Of a stretch of 47,643 nt of DNA, positions 30,182 to 39,904 are shown piece by piece. The first letter of the stretch is position 1, and each line of letters begins with the position of its first letter. The notes below the pieces were generated by a model. The model ran no database searches. It saw only the letters and a list, made by a program, of their open reading frames with translations, and was not told the DNA's origin. The position numbers and the translations under genes were made by a program. This stretch comes from Boothiomyces macroporosus (lineage: Eukaryota > Chytridiomycota > Chytridiomycetes > Rhizophydiales > Terramycetaceae): contig JADGKB010000106.1 in assembly GCA_027604185.1 (NCBI GenBank), positions 1-47,643 on the forward strand, written 5' to 3'.

Positions 30182-30284
30182 TTACGTCAGCTTGCTATGC
30201 CACCAATCATCAAATACCAGTTAAAACCAACATCTAAAGACTTATGTTAACAAAAACATTCGCTACTAATAATGATCAGCTGTT

Positions 30285-30555
30285 TTATTCGTAATCTGGA
30301 GTCTTTCCAGGCACCAGCATTGCGATATTATTCCCGTTCAAAAGCATATTTTCCAAGTGATTCTTTTTCATTCCATCCGCAGTCCTTTCATACTCTGTAA
30401 CATCCGTTAATACCATATTCACAAAGTCATCAAAGCCCAACAGCGTCCCGACAAACTCTCTTTCCGATTTCATCAGCACCCAGATTTGCGATCCGATGCA
30501 TTTATCTACAAGTTCTGCGTTAGTTGAAATTACCAAGCGGAAGTATTTGCGACAT
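30285..30555 (-). CDS. LSM5: U6 snRNA-associated Sm-like protein LSM5
   Basis: 83 residues, two exons, intron 30515-30533 (gtaatttcaactaacgcag, 19 nt). Splicing creates [16 protein letters not shown], matching the start of LSM5, while the unspliced frame lacks it. Sm1 ([15 protein letters not shown]) and Sm2 ([13 protein letters not shown]) motifs are intact. LSM5 is part of the LSM2-8 ring on U6 snRNA in the nucleus and the LSM1-7 ring in mRNA decay. It is therefore part of the machinery that must excise these micro-introns. Its ATG is 20 bp from the divergent ATG at 30576. Confidence 0.97.
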
Positions 30556-30575
30556 TAGATTTTATTTTTTTTCAA

Positions 30576-30845
30576 ATGAAGTCCAAACTGAAGCACAAAA
30601 TTGAGAAAAAGAATGGCAAGCGGGTCTTTCAAGTGAATAAATTGGCAATGGAATTGGAAAAGGAGACCGAGAGCATATACCAGATTAATAATTCCGTTGT
30701 AAACAAGGAAATCAAAGAAAAAGAAATTCAGACAAAGAAAGAGATTGTGAGGGAGCTGACAAAGCAGGACAGGGTTAAAAAGGAGCGGAAAAAGAAGGCG
30801 AATGCAGATTTGGACTCTGCGTTGGAATTATTTAATAATTTGTAA
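30576..30845 (+). CDS. Lys/Glu-rich basic protein, 89 aa
   Basis: 89 residues from ATG 30576, no intron. The protein is dominated by Lys, Glu and Asn and is predicted fully helical with a very basic start (KSKLKHKIEKKNGKR) and a second basic patch (KQDRVKKERKKK). This resembles small nucleolar or ribosome-biogenesis proteins in character, but I recognise no family. It is divergent from LSM5 with 20 bp between start codons. It is likely real because the frame is long and the bias coherent. Confidence 0.6.
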   Translation: MKSKLKHKIEKKNGKRVFQVNKLAMELEKETESIYQINNSVVNKEIKEKEIQTKKEIVRELTKQDRVKKERKKKANADLDSALELFNNL

Positions 30846-30879
30846 TAAACATGGTTTGCATCAGTTAAAATATGTCGAC

Positions 30880-31065
30880 ATGGAGCCGGTCTCACGCGGC
30901 TTCCGTCTCATTAAATCATTTTACCATCATTTGCAAAGCTGTGAGAGCAAGCTGTTTGTCAAGAAAGAGATTGCTCCAACAGAAAAAAACAAAAAAATTC
31001 CAGGTGTGTGGCATTTGAAAAGAGTTTTATTTTTTGTTTCCAATGTAGTATCCAACTGCGAATAG
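30880..31065 (+). CDS. Possible small protein, 61 aa
   Basis: ATG 30880 opens 61 codons with basic, non-repetitive content (RGFRLIKSFYHHLQSC). It overlaps the last 39 bases of the aldehyde dehydrogenase gene on the other strand. An alternative frame from ATG 30872 gives 48 codons. Neither is recognised, and one may be a real short gene. Confidence 0.2.
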   Translation: MEPVSRGFRLIKSFYHHLQSCESKLFVKKEIAPTEKNKKIPGVWHLKRVLFFVSNVVSNCE

Positions 31066-32613
31066 AACCAGCGAGTGTGTGATTCTGGAAACCAGCACTT
31101 TTCTGACCGCGTTCTTTAGTTTGATTATCCACAGTGGTCTGAGTTTATGGAAGAGCAAACTCTTAACAATCTTGAAAATGAGTGAATTGTGATTTCCTGA
31201 TACTTGCGGATATCTTACGAGGTTCCCTAAATCATGAGATATATCCCTGATTAGCACCGCTTGTGGACGGGTGAATGCATAGTAAGAGTGCTTGCCATGA
31301 TAACTGCCCATTCCACTTTCACCGACGCCTCCGAATGGTAAATCTTCAATGGCAGCATTCATCAAACAGTCATTCGCCATTACATGCCCAGCGTTGACTT
31401 TGGAGATAATCTTTTCGATCGTTTTGCGATTCTTGGAGAATGGATGGATGGATAGAGGAGTAGGGCCAAATTTGTTTACCAATTCAATTGCTGAAATTAA
31501 AAGAAATTACCTTCATCCACAGATTCAATTTCAATAATTGGAATAATAGGTCCAAAAAGTTCTTGGGACATGATTGGGTTGGTCTTTGGATCCTTGCCGA
31601 CTCCAGTGAGGATTGTTGGAGGTACATACAATGTATTCTTATCCCAAGTTCCTCCAAGCTCTTCTACCGTACCAGATACCTTTAATTGATCCTGCACAAG
31701 TTTATTCAGTCTGTTAAAGTGGTTTTCAGAAACAATGTGGCAAAAGTGGTCGGATTTACCAGGATCGCCTTCAAACAGAGTGGATACAGCCTCCTTGTAA
31801 TGCTTTACGAATTCTTTAGCTACTTTCTTGTGGACCATAACTATGTTAATGAAAAGTACCATAATCAGGGGCAATGCAGGTTTGTCCAGCATTAATGGTC
31901 TTGCCCCAAGCAACGCGAGTTGCTGCAATCTTTGGATCGACAGTGTCATCAACAATAACTGGACACTTTCCTCCTAGTTCGAGCAACACTGGAGTAAGGT
32001 TCTTTGCTGCTGCTTGCATAACTATTCTTCCAACTTGTGTATTCCCAGTGTAGCAGATGAAATCAAACTTTTGCTTCAACAACGCAGTTGATTCTGGAAC
32101 CGCACCTTCAACAACTTGTACAGCCTTACTGTCCAAATATTTTGGAATCAATTTTGCGAGTAAAGCAGAAGTGTGAACACTGATTTCGGATACTTTTACA
32201 ACTGCAGCATTACCGCCGCCAATTGCACCAATCAATGGTAAAAGTGTCAATTGAACAGGATAATTCCATGCTCCGATAATCAGTACAACACCATGCGGTT
32301 GACGACGTACTTGTGCTGTATCTGCCAAGAAAACTGCTGGGTTAGTTGCAGGATATTCATGCGTCATATAATCATCCAATCGTTCTACCATATCCACAAT
32401 TCCGTTCGCAACAATTCCCAGCTCCATAACAATCGATTGCGAAGTTGATTTATGCAGATCAAGCTTCAAGGCATTTGCAATAGCTGCTTCTTCCTTTGTA
32501 ATGAGGTCATACATCGCATAGAGTTGCTTAATACGGAATTCCTTTTCTCTAGTAAAGCCAGCATCGTAGTTTTTTCGTAGGGCTGATACAATGTCTGCGA
32601 TTTTCTGTTCCAT
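31027..32613 (-). CDS. Fatty aldehyde dehydrogenase, ALDH3 family, tail-anchored
   Basis: 515 residues in three exons; introns 31841-31859 (19 nt) and 31491-31510 (20 nt), 516 codons. NAD-dependent ALDH3 enzymes oxidise long-chain aldehydes to fatty acids. Motifs seen: GAWNYPVQLTL, general base Glu in LELGGK, nucleophile Cys in NAGQTCIAPD, and C-terminal PFGGVGESGMGSYHGK. A final hydrophobic segment (SLVLFAVGYYIG) with NKK at the end is a tail anchor, as in human ALDH3A2 and yeast Hfd1, placing it on ER, peroxisome or mitochondrial outer membrane. The second splice junction restores DYVMVHKK of the family. An open frame upstream (32614-32795) is out of frame and probably leader. Confidence 0.95.
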
Positions 32614-32978
32614 CGTTGTTTGGCAAAAATGTTAGTCACGCCACCTGTAGTTTCACAAGTGCGGGCCTTATTCCTTTGAATGCGGAATAGTAACCAATCA
32701 ATGATGATCCCCATAAGATGAACCTGGAAAGAGAAAATTATCCGTTCGCAAACGTATATTTCAAAGATGTTTACATTTAAAATACATATATTCAACCTCG
32801 ATCATTATTTAGGGTGGATAGAGGGTAACGTAGTTGGGTGTGAGATAGTCAATCCAAGATTGACATGATTGTCATTCTTGCCATCGTTTGGTAACATTGG
32901 TAACGGCACATACTCCTAAAGTCAAAAGCGATTACCTTGACTTTGCTCTCTTTATGACGCGGTTGTGATTTTGTCGTA
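32614..32978. other. Intergenic, nothing firm
   Basis: A short minus-strand open stretch (ATG about 32717, MGIIIDWLLFRIQRNKAR) precedes and overlaps the ALDH start in another frame. It could be an upstream ORF. Otherwise no feature. Confidence 0.3.
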
Positions 32979-34553
32979 TCAATCAACAGCGGCAGATTGG
33001 TTGCTTTCTCCTGCTTGATACTTGGCAACTAGATTAACATTAAATACTTTTTGCAATTGAATTTGCTTTCCAAAAGAGTTACTCTTGGTATATTCCTTCT
33101 TTTTCATCCTTCTAACTCTGGTGTTTCCCATTCCAACAGGGAACCGTTCGTCCTGCTGTTTCACTTTTGCATAGTAGGCTGAATTATTGGCTGTGCTCGT
33201 CGATGTGCTGGAAACTATGGAATGAGAATCTGAATTGTCTATTTTTGATTTTTCTGGATGATTTACATGAACTGAGTGGTGAGACCCATGCGCGTGTGTG
33301 CGGTTATTAGCGTGTTTCGCAGGCTTTTTTGTTTCCTCATCGTGCGCAACTTCTTTAGGCTTCTCTGCCTGTTTTGGTGGTTTTTCTATGGTGGTTTCTG
33401 CAACTACCGTCTGTTCCGAGTTGACCACTTTTTCTTTCTTTATATAATTGGAATTAGTGTGAGGAATCTCTTTTGGCTCTGAATGTTGCTGGGTTAGTTT
33501 AGAGTACCTTTTTTAATGACGTTGGTCGTGCTGCTTTAGCTTCTGCTGCTTCGGTGTACTCTCGAAAGAATGGATGTTTTAAAGCCTCTCGGGATGTTAT
33601 TCTTTGTAAGGAAGGAATTACCTGATATCTGGGTCATAGATCAATAATGAAGTTAGTAGGTCAATGCATTCGTTCGAAACATTTGGAAGAAGGGCAGGAA
33701 GCCCAGTCCCTTCTTTCGGAGTGAAATTGTACTCTGGGGCTATTCCTTTTGGTCTACAAGTAAGCATATTGTTACCCAAGCATTTTCTTTAACAGCTTCT
33801 GCGAAGGGGTTCCCAACACTCCATGGATACGATGCAGTTGGTCTAGTTCATTAGAGCCCGGGAATAAAGGCGCCTTTGTGATAATCTCATAAAGAACGCA
33901 CCCTGCTCCCCATAAATCCATTTTAAAAGTATAAATCCCATCACAAAGTAAACATTCTGGCGATCTATACCATCTGGTAGCAATGTATTCGGTATATGGC
34001 TGCTTTGAATGTATTCCCCTGCATGATCCAAAATCAGCTAGTTTTATCGTGTTTTCCTTGATTAGGATATTTTCAGGTTTGATATCTCGATGGAATATTC
34101 CTTTACTATGGTAAAAATCAATCAACCTATGCATGTAGTCTATTGCTTTGCATATTTGGTAAAAGTAGTTTTTGGCTCTGCTCTCTGTCATCACTGTGTT
34201 TTTTCTAGATATCAATTCGTACAGGTTGCAGTCCATCAGTTCGAAATTCAGTGCCAACACACCATGCTTCTGATCGCTATGGTTACATTTCGCTTACAAA
34301 ATCACCTCTATCAGCTGAATAACATGTGTATGCGGGTTCAGTCTCCTTAACGCCTGTATCTCTCGCAAATTCTGAATCTCTTCAAACGTACTATTGAATC
34401 GCTTCCTAAACCTCTTCATTGCATATATCTTTCCTGTCGTCTTGTGCTTTACTTTTAATACTTCTGAAAATGTTCCTTCACCCAGCTTTTGGGTCATACG
34501 GAAATCTAGTTTAGAATTATATTCGTGCCTTCAAATTTTGAATGTTCTGCCAT
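32979..34553 (-). CDS. MOK: MOK/RCK-family protein kinase
   Basis: 482 residues in seven exons. Introns are 34506-34528, 34277-34297, 34106-34126, 33754-33775, 33602-33621 and 33489-33507 (19-23 nt), 483 codons exactly. MOK (RAGE) is a CMGC kinase related to MAK and ICK. The match is close: GEGTFSEV, catalytic Lys in YAMKRF, NLREIQALRRLNPH, ELMDCNLYELI, HRDIKPENIL, DFGSCR, activation loop with T-E-Y and RWYRSPECLL, and NELDQLHRIH. The tail (about 340-482) is His/Lys/Ser-rich and disordered. The first intron begins GC and the third is stop-free and a multiple of three. Family members regulate cilia in animals and protists, so a ciliary role here is inference. Confidence 0.93.
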
Positions 34554-34770
34554 CTTAACAGGTGTGTGCAAGTGATTGGTACGTTGTTTGCAATATTTGA
34601 GCAAAGGTGTCTGCACCCGACGTCATTTTCTTCACACAATCCCTTCCAAGATAATATCCAATCACATTGAGGTGACGAAAGTACTCTAAGATCTTAATTA
34701 TGAGCTGAGATGAGAGCCAGTTAAAAGAGTTTCGTAATAGACTCCATAACGCGTACGTCTATGCTCTGGT

Positions 34771-34973
34771 TTATACCAATTTATTCCTACAAAATGGAGC
34801 CGGTCTTTCTTTTGAACGAGCAAGAGTTGCGATTGGATGCAGCTGCTCAGACTCAGTTTCTGGACACGCTGTTCGTTCGGGCTCCTTGATCCAATCGCCT
34901 AAAGAAGCTGGCAGAAACTCACTACATTTGCTACTCATTAATAGCCTGGATTTAACAAGATTTTTTGGTCCAT
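34771..34973 (-). CDS. Possible small protein, 58 aa, spliced
   Basis: ATG 34973, a 26-nt putative intron (34931-34956, ending ttaatgagtag) and a second exon give 59 codons exactly. The product has a compact start (KCSEFLPASLGDWIKEP) and a polar Glu/Arg tail with further Cys. No family is recognised. It occupies the 500-bp gap before the PP2C gene, the rest of which (34554-34770) shows nothing. Confidence 0.35.
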
Positions 34974-35055
34974 TGGTGTTCAGCTCGACAGCCCTAGCCA
35001 CCAGATTTTCAGTTTGAAGAAAAAGTAAAAACGGCAATCAAACTATTGAACAAAT

Positions 35056-36120
35056 ATGGGTCAAACACTATCAGAACCAGTAGTAGAAAAGCACACAACT
35101 AGCGGAAGGGATAACAGGATCAGCTGGGCTGCCAGCGAAATGCAAGGATGGAGAATTAGTACTAGTGTCCTAACAAATAGCCATGGAAGACGCCCATACC
35201 ACTCTAACAGATCTTGAACAGGACAACAAACATATATCGTTCTTTGCTGTTTTCGATGGACATGGTGGTACACATGCAGCCAAGTTCAGCGGAAAGAATT
35301 TACATTTGAACATTGTGAAAACAGAAGAGTTTAAGGAAGGAAAATATCAAGAGGCTCTGAAAAATGGCTTTTTAAATACTGATAGCGAATTGCGAGCAGG
35401 TAGATTTGTATTAAACAAGACCCTACCCATGAACGTGAACCTTCTGGTTGTACAGCTGTAGCAGTTCTTATAACGGATGATCATACCATTTATTGCGCAA
35501 ATGCTGGAGACTCTAGAGCAGTACTATCAAACTCTGGAATCGCTGTACCTCTTTCTTTTGATCACAAACCATCTAATCAGGGTAGAGTGCAATTAATGAT
35601 AGGCGAATACAATCGTATTGTTGCTGCGGGTGGATTTGTAGAGTTTGGAAGGGTTAACGGTAATAATCACTTTAACATGAGGTAACCTTGCGCTCTCTCG
35701 GGCTATTGGTGACTTTGAATTCAAAGCAAATCCAGACAAGTCGCCAGAAGAACAAGCCGTTACCTGTAACCCAGATATTTTGGAAAGGGCACATCAAGCG
35801 GGAGACGAATTCTTTGTTATCGCCTGTGATGGTACGATTTGCTAACAACAGGTATTTGGGACTGCATGACCAATCAGCAAGTTGTAGATTTCGTCAGTGA
35901 AAAGCTCTATTATGGGATGGGCTTGCCGGAAATCTGTGAAGCAATGACTGACCGTTGCTTGGCTGCAGACCCAATGGCAGGAATTGGATGCGATAATATG
36001 ACTGTTATCATCTGTGCGGTATTAGCTGGACAAACTGTAGCTGAATGGACAGAAAAAGTTGTAAAACGTTACAAGGAAACAGCCCCAGTATCTAATATTC
36101 CTGAGGAAGGTGTCAATTAA
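35056..36120 (+). CDS. PP2C-type protein phosphatase, N-myristoylated (Ptc2/3-like)
   Basis: 319 residues in six exons; introns 35159-35180, 35400-35419, 35582-35602, 35660-35681 and 35832-35851 (20-22 nt), 320 codons. Metal-dependent Ser/Thr phosphatase. Motifs: MGQTLSEPV (Gly2 myristoylation context, as in yeast Ptc2/3), MQGWR-x-x-[63 protein letters not shown] and DNMTVIICA. Several of these span introns. All metal-binding Asp positions look present. Ptc2/3 enzymes counter stress MAP kinase and checkpoint signalling. Confidence 0.95.
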
Positions 36121-36246
36121 TAAACAATTTTTGCTCTCAACATTCTCTTTGATTGCGAACCCGATTCTTGGATTTGTTTTGCCGACTGGGGTTGGGGTTT
36201 GAAACGTTTCCAGTCTCGGTGATGACATTCCATTAGAATTCGCCAT
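36022..36246 (-). CDS. Doubtful small ORF, antisense to PP2C 3' end
   Basis: ATG 36246 opens 74 codons. The first 50 (Ser/Pro/Thr-rich, RLETFQTPTPVGKTNPR) lie in the gap after the phosphatase and look protein-like, but the last third runs antisense through its coding sequence. It is probably a short gene with a missed 3' exon, or chance. Confidence 0.2.
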   Translation of the reverse strand: MANSNGMSSPRLETFQTPTPVGKTNPRIGFAIKENVESKNCLLIDTFLRNIRYWGCFLVTFYNFFCPFSYSLSS

Positions 36247-36423
36247 GTTGGAAAAAGATTGGGAGTCCCTTAAATTCAAAAACCCTTTATTTACCTATGG
36301 CAATCCATCCTGGTACTCAATCAACCTTTCTGTATTCAGCAGTCAATCGCATGTTTGTAAGTGGCGCTTTCCCTTTTCAGAAGGCCCAGAACAGGTACAA
36401 CTCAACTTTGCTTTTTAAAAGTG

Positions 36424-39400
36424 ATGCCGGCGAAACATAGAACGGATATTGAATACATTGAAATTGTCGAAGTCCTGTATGACTACGTCCCTACCGAAGA
36501 TGGAATGCTGACATTGAAGCAGGGGGATTTGATTTATGTCCACAGCAAAGATAATTCAGGATGGTGGAATGGGACTGTTGGAAACACTTCAGGTAGAAAT
36601 TTATTTGACAATAGGTTGGTTCCCATCCACATGGATTAAAGGCGTTGAGATGGTTATTATCGTTTAATTGTAGCCTGAAATGGAAGAAGTGAGCAAGCAG
36701 CTGGAAGATTTAATTGCGGAGGATAACAAGGAAGCCGATGAGGACAAAGACGTAGTGGAGGAAGTAAGCGAAAGCCTAATTTAGCTTCCTGAGTTTTGGA
36801 GAAAGAAGCGAACCACTTCTGGGCAAATTTACTATTACAATACCAACACAAACCAAACAACTTACAACGTCAATGAAGTCAATGCGGTAAGTAACCTTTG
36901 CTTTTATTCCATTTTGAGCTCTTCAATTCCTTTCTTTGGAACAGTTGCTTATTTTTTAGCCTCTCAAAAAGCGTGCAAGCTTGATTTGGAAAGACAATGA
37001 AGTGGTAGCAAACCAAGATATCAAGGCTCTTCCAACTCCAAAAACAGCGCAATGGATTGCAGGGCCTCCAACTCTTTTGGAGAAAGGAGCAACAATTACT
37101 TGGGAAGTATTGATCAACAACATCTTGCAATCCATTTCTGATTTGAATTATTCTGCTAAAAATGGGATCAAGCAGAACTATATCTCTCAATCATCTCAAA
37201 TTATTACTGCTGTTCGGGACATGCTTTCATGCTCTGGAACAGTGTCTGTTGATTCGCCTACGATAAAGCAAAACAGAGCATTGGCTACCTATCACAAGAG
37301 TATCATGGCCTCCATGTCTAGAATGATTTTAGCGGCAAAAGTGTCTTCAGGTATTTGGCCACCACCTGACTCTGTAAGGACTTTGCGCCATCATGCTGGT
37401 CAGGTGCTCTTGGCAGTGCGTAACTTTGTGTCTACTGCTCAAGATTTGAATTTGCTGTTGGAATCACCTCCTGACGTCCCAGTAGAAGAGTTTGATATTA
37501 AAGGAAATGATTTATCTCAAGCCGAATTATTGTCCAACGTAGAACAAACCAATGAAATTGTCATGAATTCAGTTGCAAATCTAATCACCAAAATTACTCG
37601 TGATAAGGCACTATCTACTCATTTGATTGATCTTGTCAAGAAGACTGTTGCCGAAGTTGGGCAACTATTGTCGTTTATGGAAGAAATTGATTTCGAAGAT
37701 CCAAACGAAAACAGTGCTGGCGAAGAATATAGCCAGAAAAAGCAGGTACTGTACACAACCCTGAATGCCCTGGTTTCCTCTGCACACACAGGCGAGGATG
37801 GCTTTGCTCCTGCGAACGCTGTTAATTCAATTTTGGACAACTCAACTGCTCTTCTAAAAGCTGTTGAAGAATTTGTAACTTCATCAAAAGTATTGATTGA
37901 TCATTCTAGCCATCATTTTGAAAAGAGGCTCCATGAAGAAAACGAAAACTCTGATTTGTTACTCCTACAAAAACGTGCCCAAGAATTGAGCTTTTTGGAA
38001 TATGGTCAAAGTGCTAACAGTGCCACTTCTCAATCCTCCAAGCCGGGTTCGCCGTCACCTTGGAGTAGAGAAAGAACTTTATCGGGAGACACTGAGAGGA
38101 AAAGTAGCATTAGAATGTCAGGGGGATCATTCAATACCAGTCGCAATTCTGTAGACAACAACTCCTCACAAGACACTCTTGTAACACGCTTTTAATATTA
38201 GAGCATCAGACCCTGGATTTTGAAAAATGAAGTAAACTATGATTTATCATTCAACAAAGAAGGTGCTGTCAATGGTGGCACTTTTGTTGCCCTTGTGGAA
38301 AGACTAACTGTCCACGATCAACCAATTGGTATTTAGAGTACTTATCTAGACCCTATTTTCTTAAACTCATTTTTAATGACTTTCCATTGCTTTGGAACTG
38401 GACAGCAGCTACTTCAGTGCTTAAAAGATCGATATAACCTGGAGCCACCCCAAGGTATTACTCCAGAAGAGTACAAGATTTGGACCGAAAAGAAGTTGAG
38501 TCCAATTCAACAAAGAGTTTGCAACACCTTGAAAACTTGGATTGAAAACTATTGGATTAACAGATTCGACGAAGTTTGTTTGGACGACGTTCATGATTTT
38601 GCAAATGGAGTAATAATGGAGACTCAACCTGCGCTTGCCACTCAAATTTTGGGTCTAGTTACCACAATGGTTTTCCTTATCTGACTATAGATCAACAGCG
38701 ATGTCTATGGCACGCCATTCATGTCTTCAAAAACAAAGAAAATCATCAAACCAGAAGAATACCAACCACCAATATTACCAAGGAATTTGAAGAGATTTTC
38801 TGTCTTAGATCTTGATCCCTTAGAGCTTGCGAGACAGTTGACTATTCTATTTTCAAACATCTTTATCAAGATCCAACCGGTGGAGCTGATGAACCAAGAG
38901 TTTGCAAAGAAATACTCCAACATTGCGGTCAATGTACGGGCAATGTCAGATGTTTCCAATAAGGTTACTGGATGGATTATCAGTTGCATTGTACAGGAAG
39001 AGAATGTCAAAAATCGCGCAGCTATATTAAAGTTCTTTGTCAAGGTTGCTTGTGTAAGGCTCTTTTTAACTTAGAAACTACTGGCGTTAAACAATTTCCA
39101 TGCACTATTCGCTGTACAGAGTGCATTTTCCTCTTCTACTGTCAGCAGGCTGAACAGAACATGGTCAACTTTGTCTGAAAAAACTATGGTTTTGTTCCAT
39201 TCTATCAACCAAGCCACAGATATAAATAGAAATTATGCAGAGTACAGACAGCTGTTGAGACGTGCTACATTGCCTGCCATTCCATTCTTGGGGCTTTTCC
39301 TGACTGACTTGACATTCACCGACGATGGAAATGCAAATACTAGAAATAACGGAAGGCTGATCAACTTTGACAAATACGCCAAAACCGCCAGAATTATCAA

Positions 39401-39617
39401 GGATTTGACAAATTATCAAGTTCCTTATGCCATCACCGAAGTTTCTGAAATCCAAGATTTCCTGCGCCAAGTGATGTATGAGCATGGCAATAGGGACCCT
39501 CAAGAGCTGTATGAAATCTCTCTCCGTTTGGAACCTAGGACTCCTACAAATACAGATAATCCAGAACTCATTTTGGAGCATAAAATTGAAATGCTTCTTC
39601 AAGCTGGAATGCTATAG
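36424..39617 (+). CDS. Ras guanine nucleotide exchange factor 1 (SH3-WW-RasGEF_N-RasGEF)
   Basis: 990 residues in nine exons. Introns are 36593-36614, 36653-36673, 36764-36784, 36887-36959, 38181-38201, 38329-38349, 38670-38690 and 39054-39074; all are 21-22 nt except the fourth, 73 nt. Total 991 codons. Domains: SH3 about 10-67 (ALYDY-type LYDY, NSGWW, WFPSTW), WW about 100-130 (LPEFWRKK, IYYYNTNTNQTTY), a helical middle region typical of fungal Cdc25-like proteins (GIWPPPDS, AGQVLLAVRNFV), a Ser-rich linker, RasGEF_N about 541-690 and RasGEF about 715-950 (LPAIPFLGLFLTDLTF, NGRLINFDKY). It loads Ras with GTP. Its paralogue follows 287 bp downstream. Confidence 0.95.
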
Positions 39618-39904
39618 AATAAATTTATCTTTTTTACAAAGGCATTTACGTAAGGGTGAATCATACTGTTGCTCATTCCCATTGATGCATTAAATTTTCA
39701 TCTATACTCCAACAATAGAAAATGACGTGTAACCAAATAGAGAACTGGGCGGCGGAGGGTGCTTGTTCTTGCCATTGAGTGATTAATTACATGCGAGTGA
39801 CCACCTCCCATATTAATAACTGGAGTGCCGTATAATATCGTGGCGTCCTGTTTTGTGGCGTTTCAATCCTCTTTTTCCGTGCGCAAAGTGCTTTCAAACA
39901 ATTA

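Noticed and set aside
29996..30240. A complete 5' exon for the membrane protein at 29588
   Set aside because: Stretches such as FDDWWHSKLT and FNWYLMIGG look coding but sit in different frames, and none joins with a 19-23-nt GT..AG intron.
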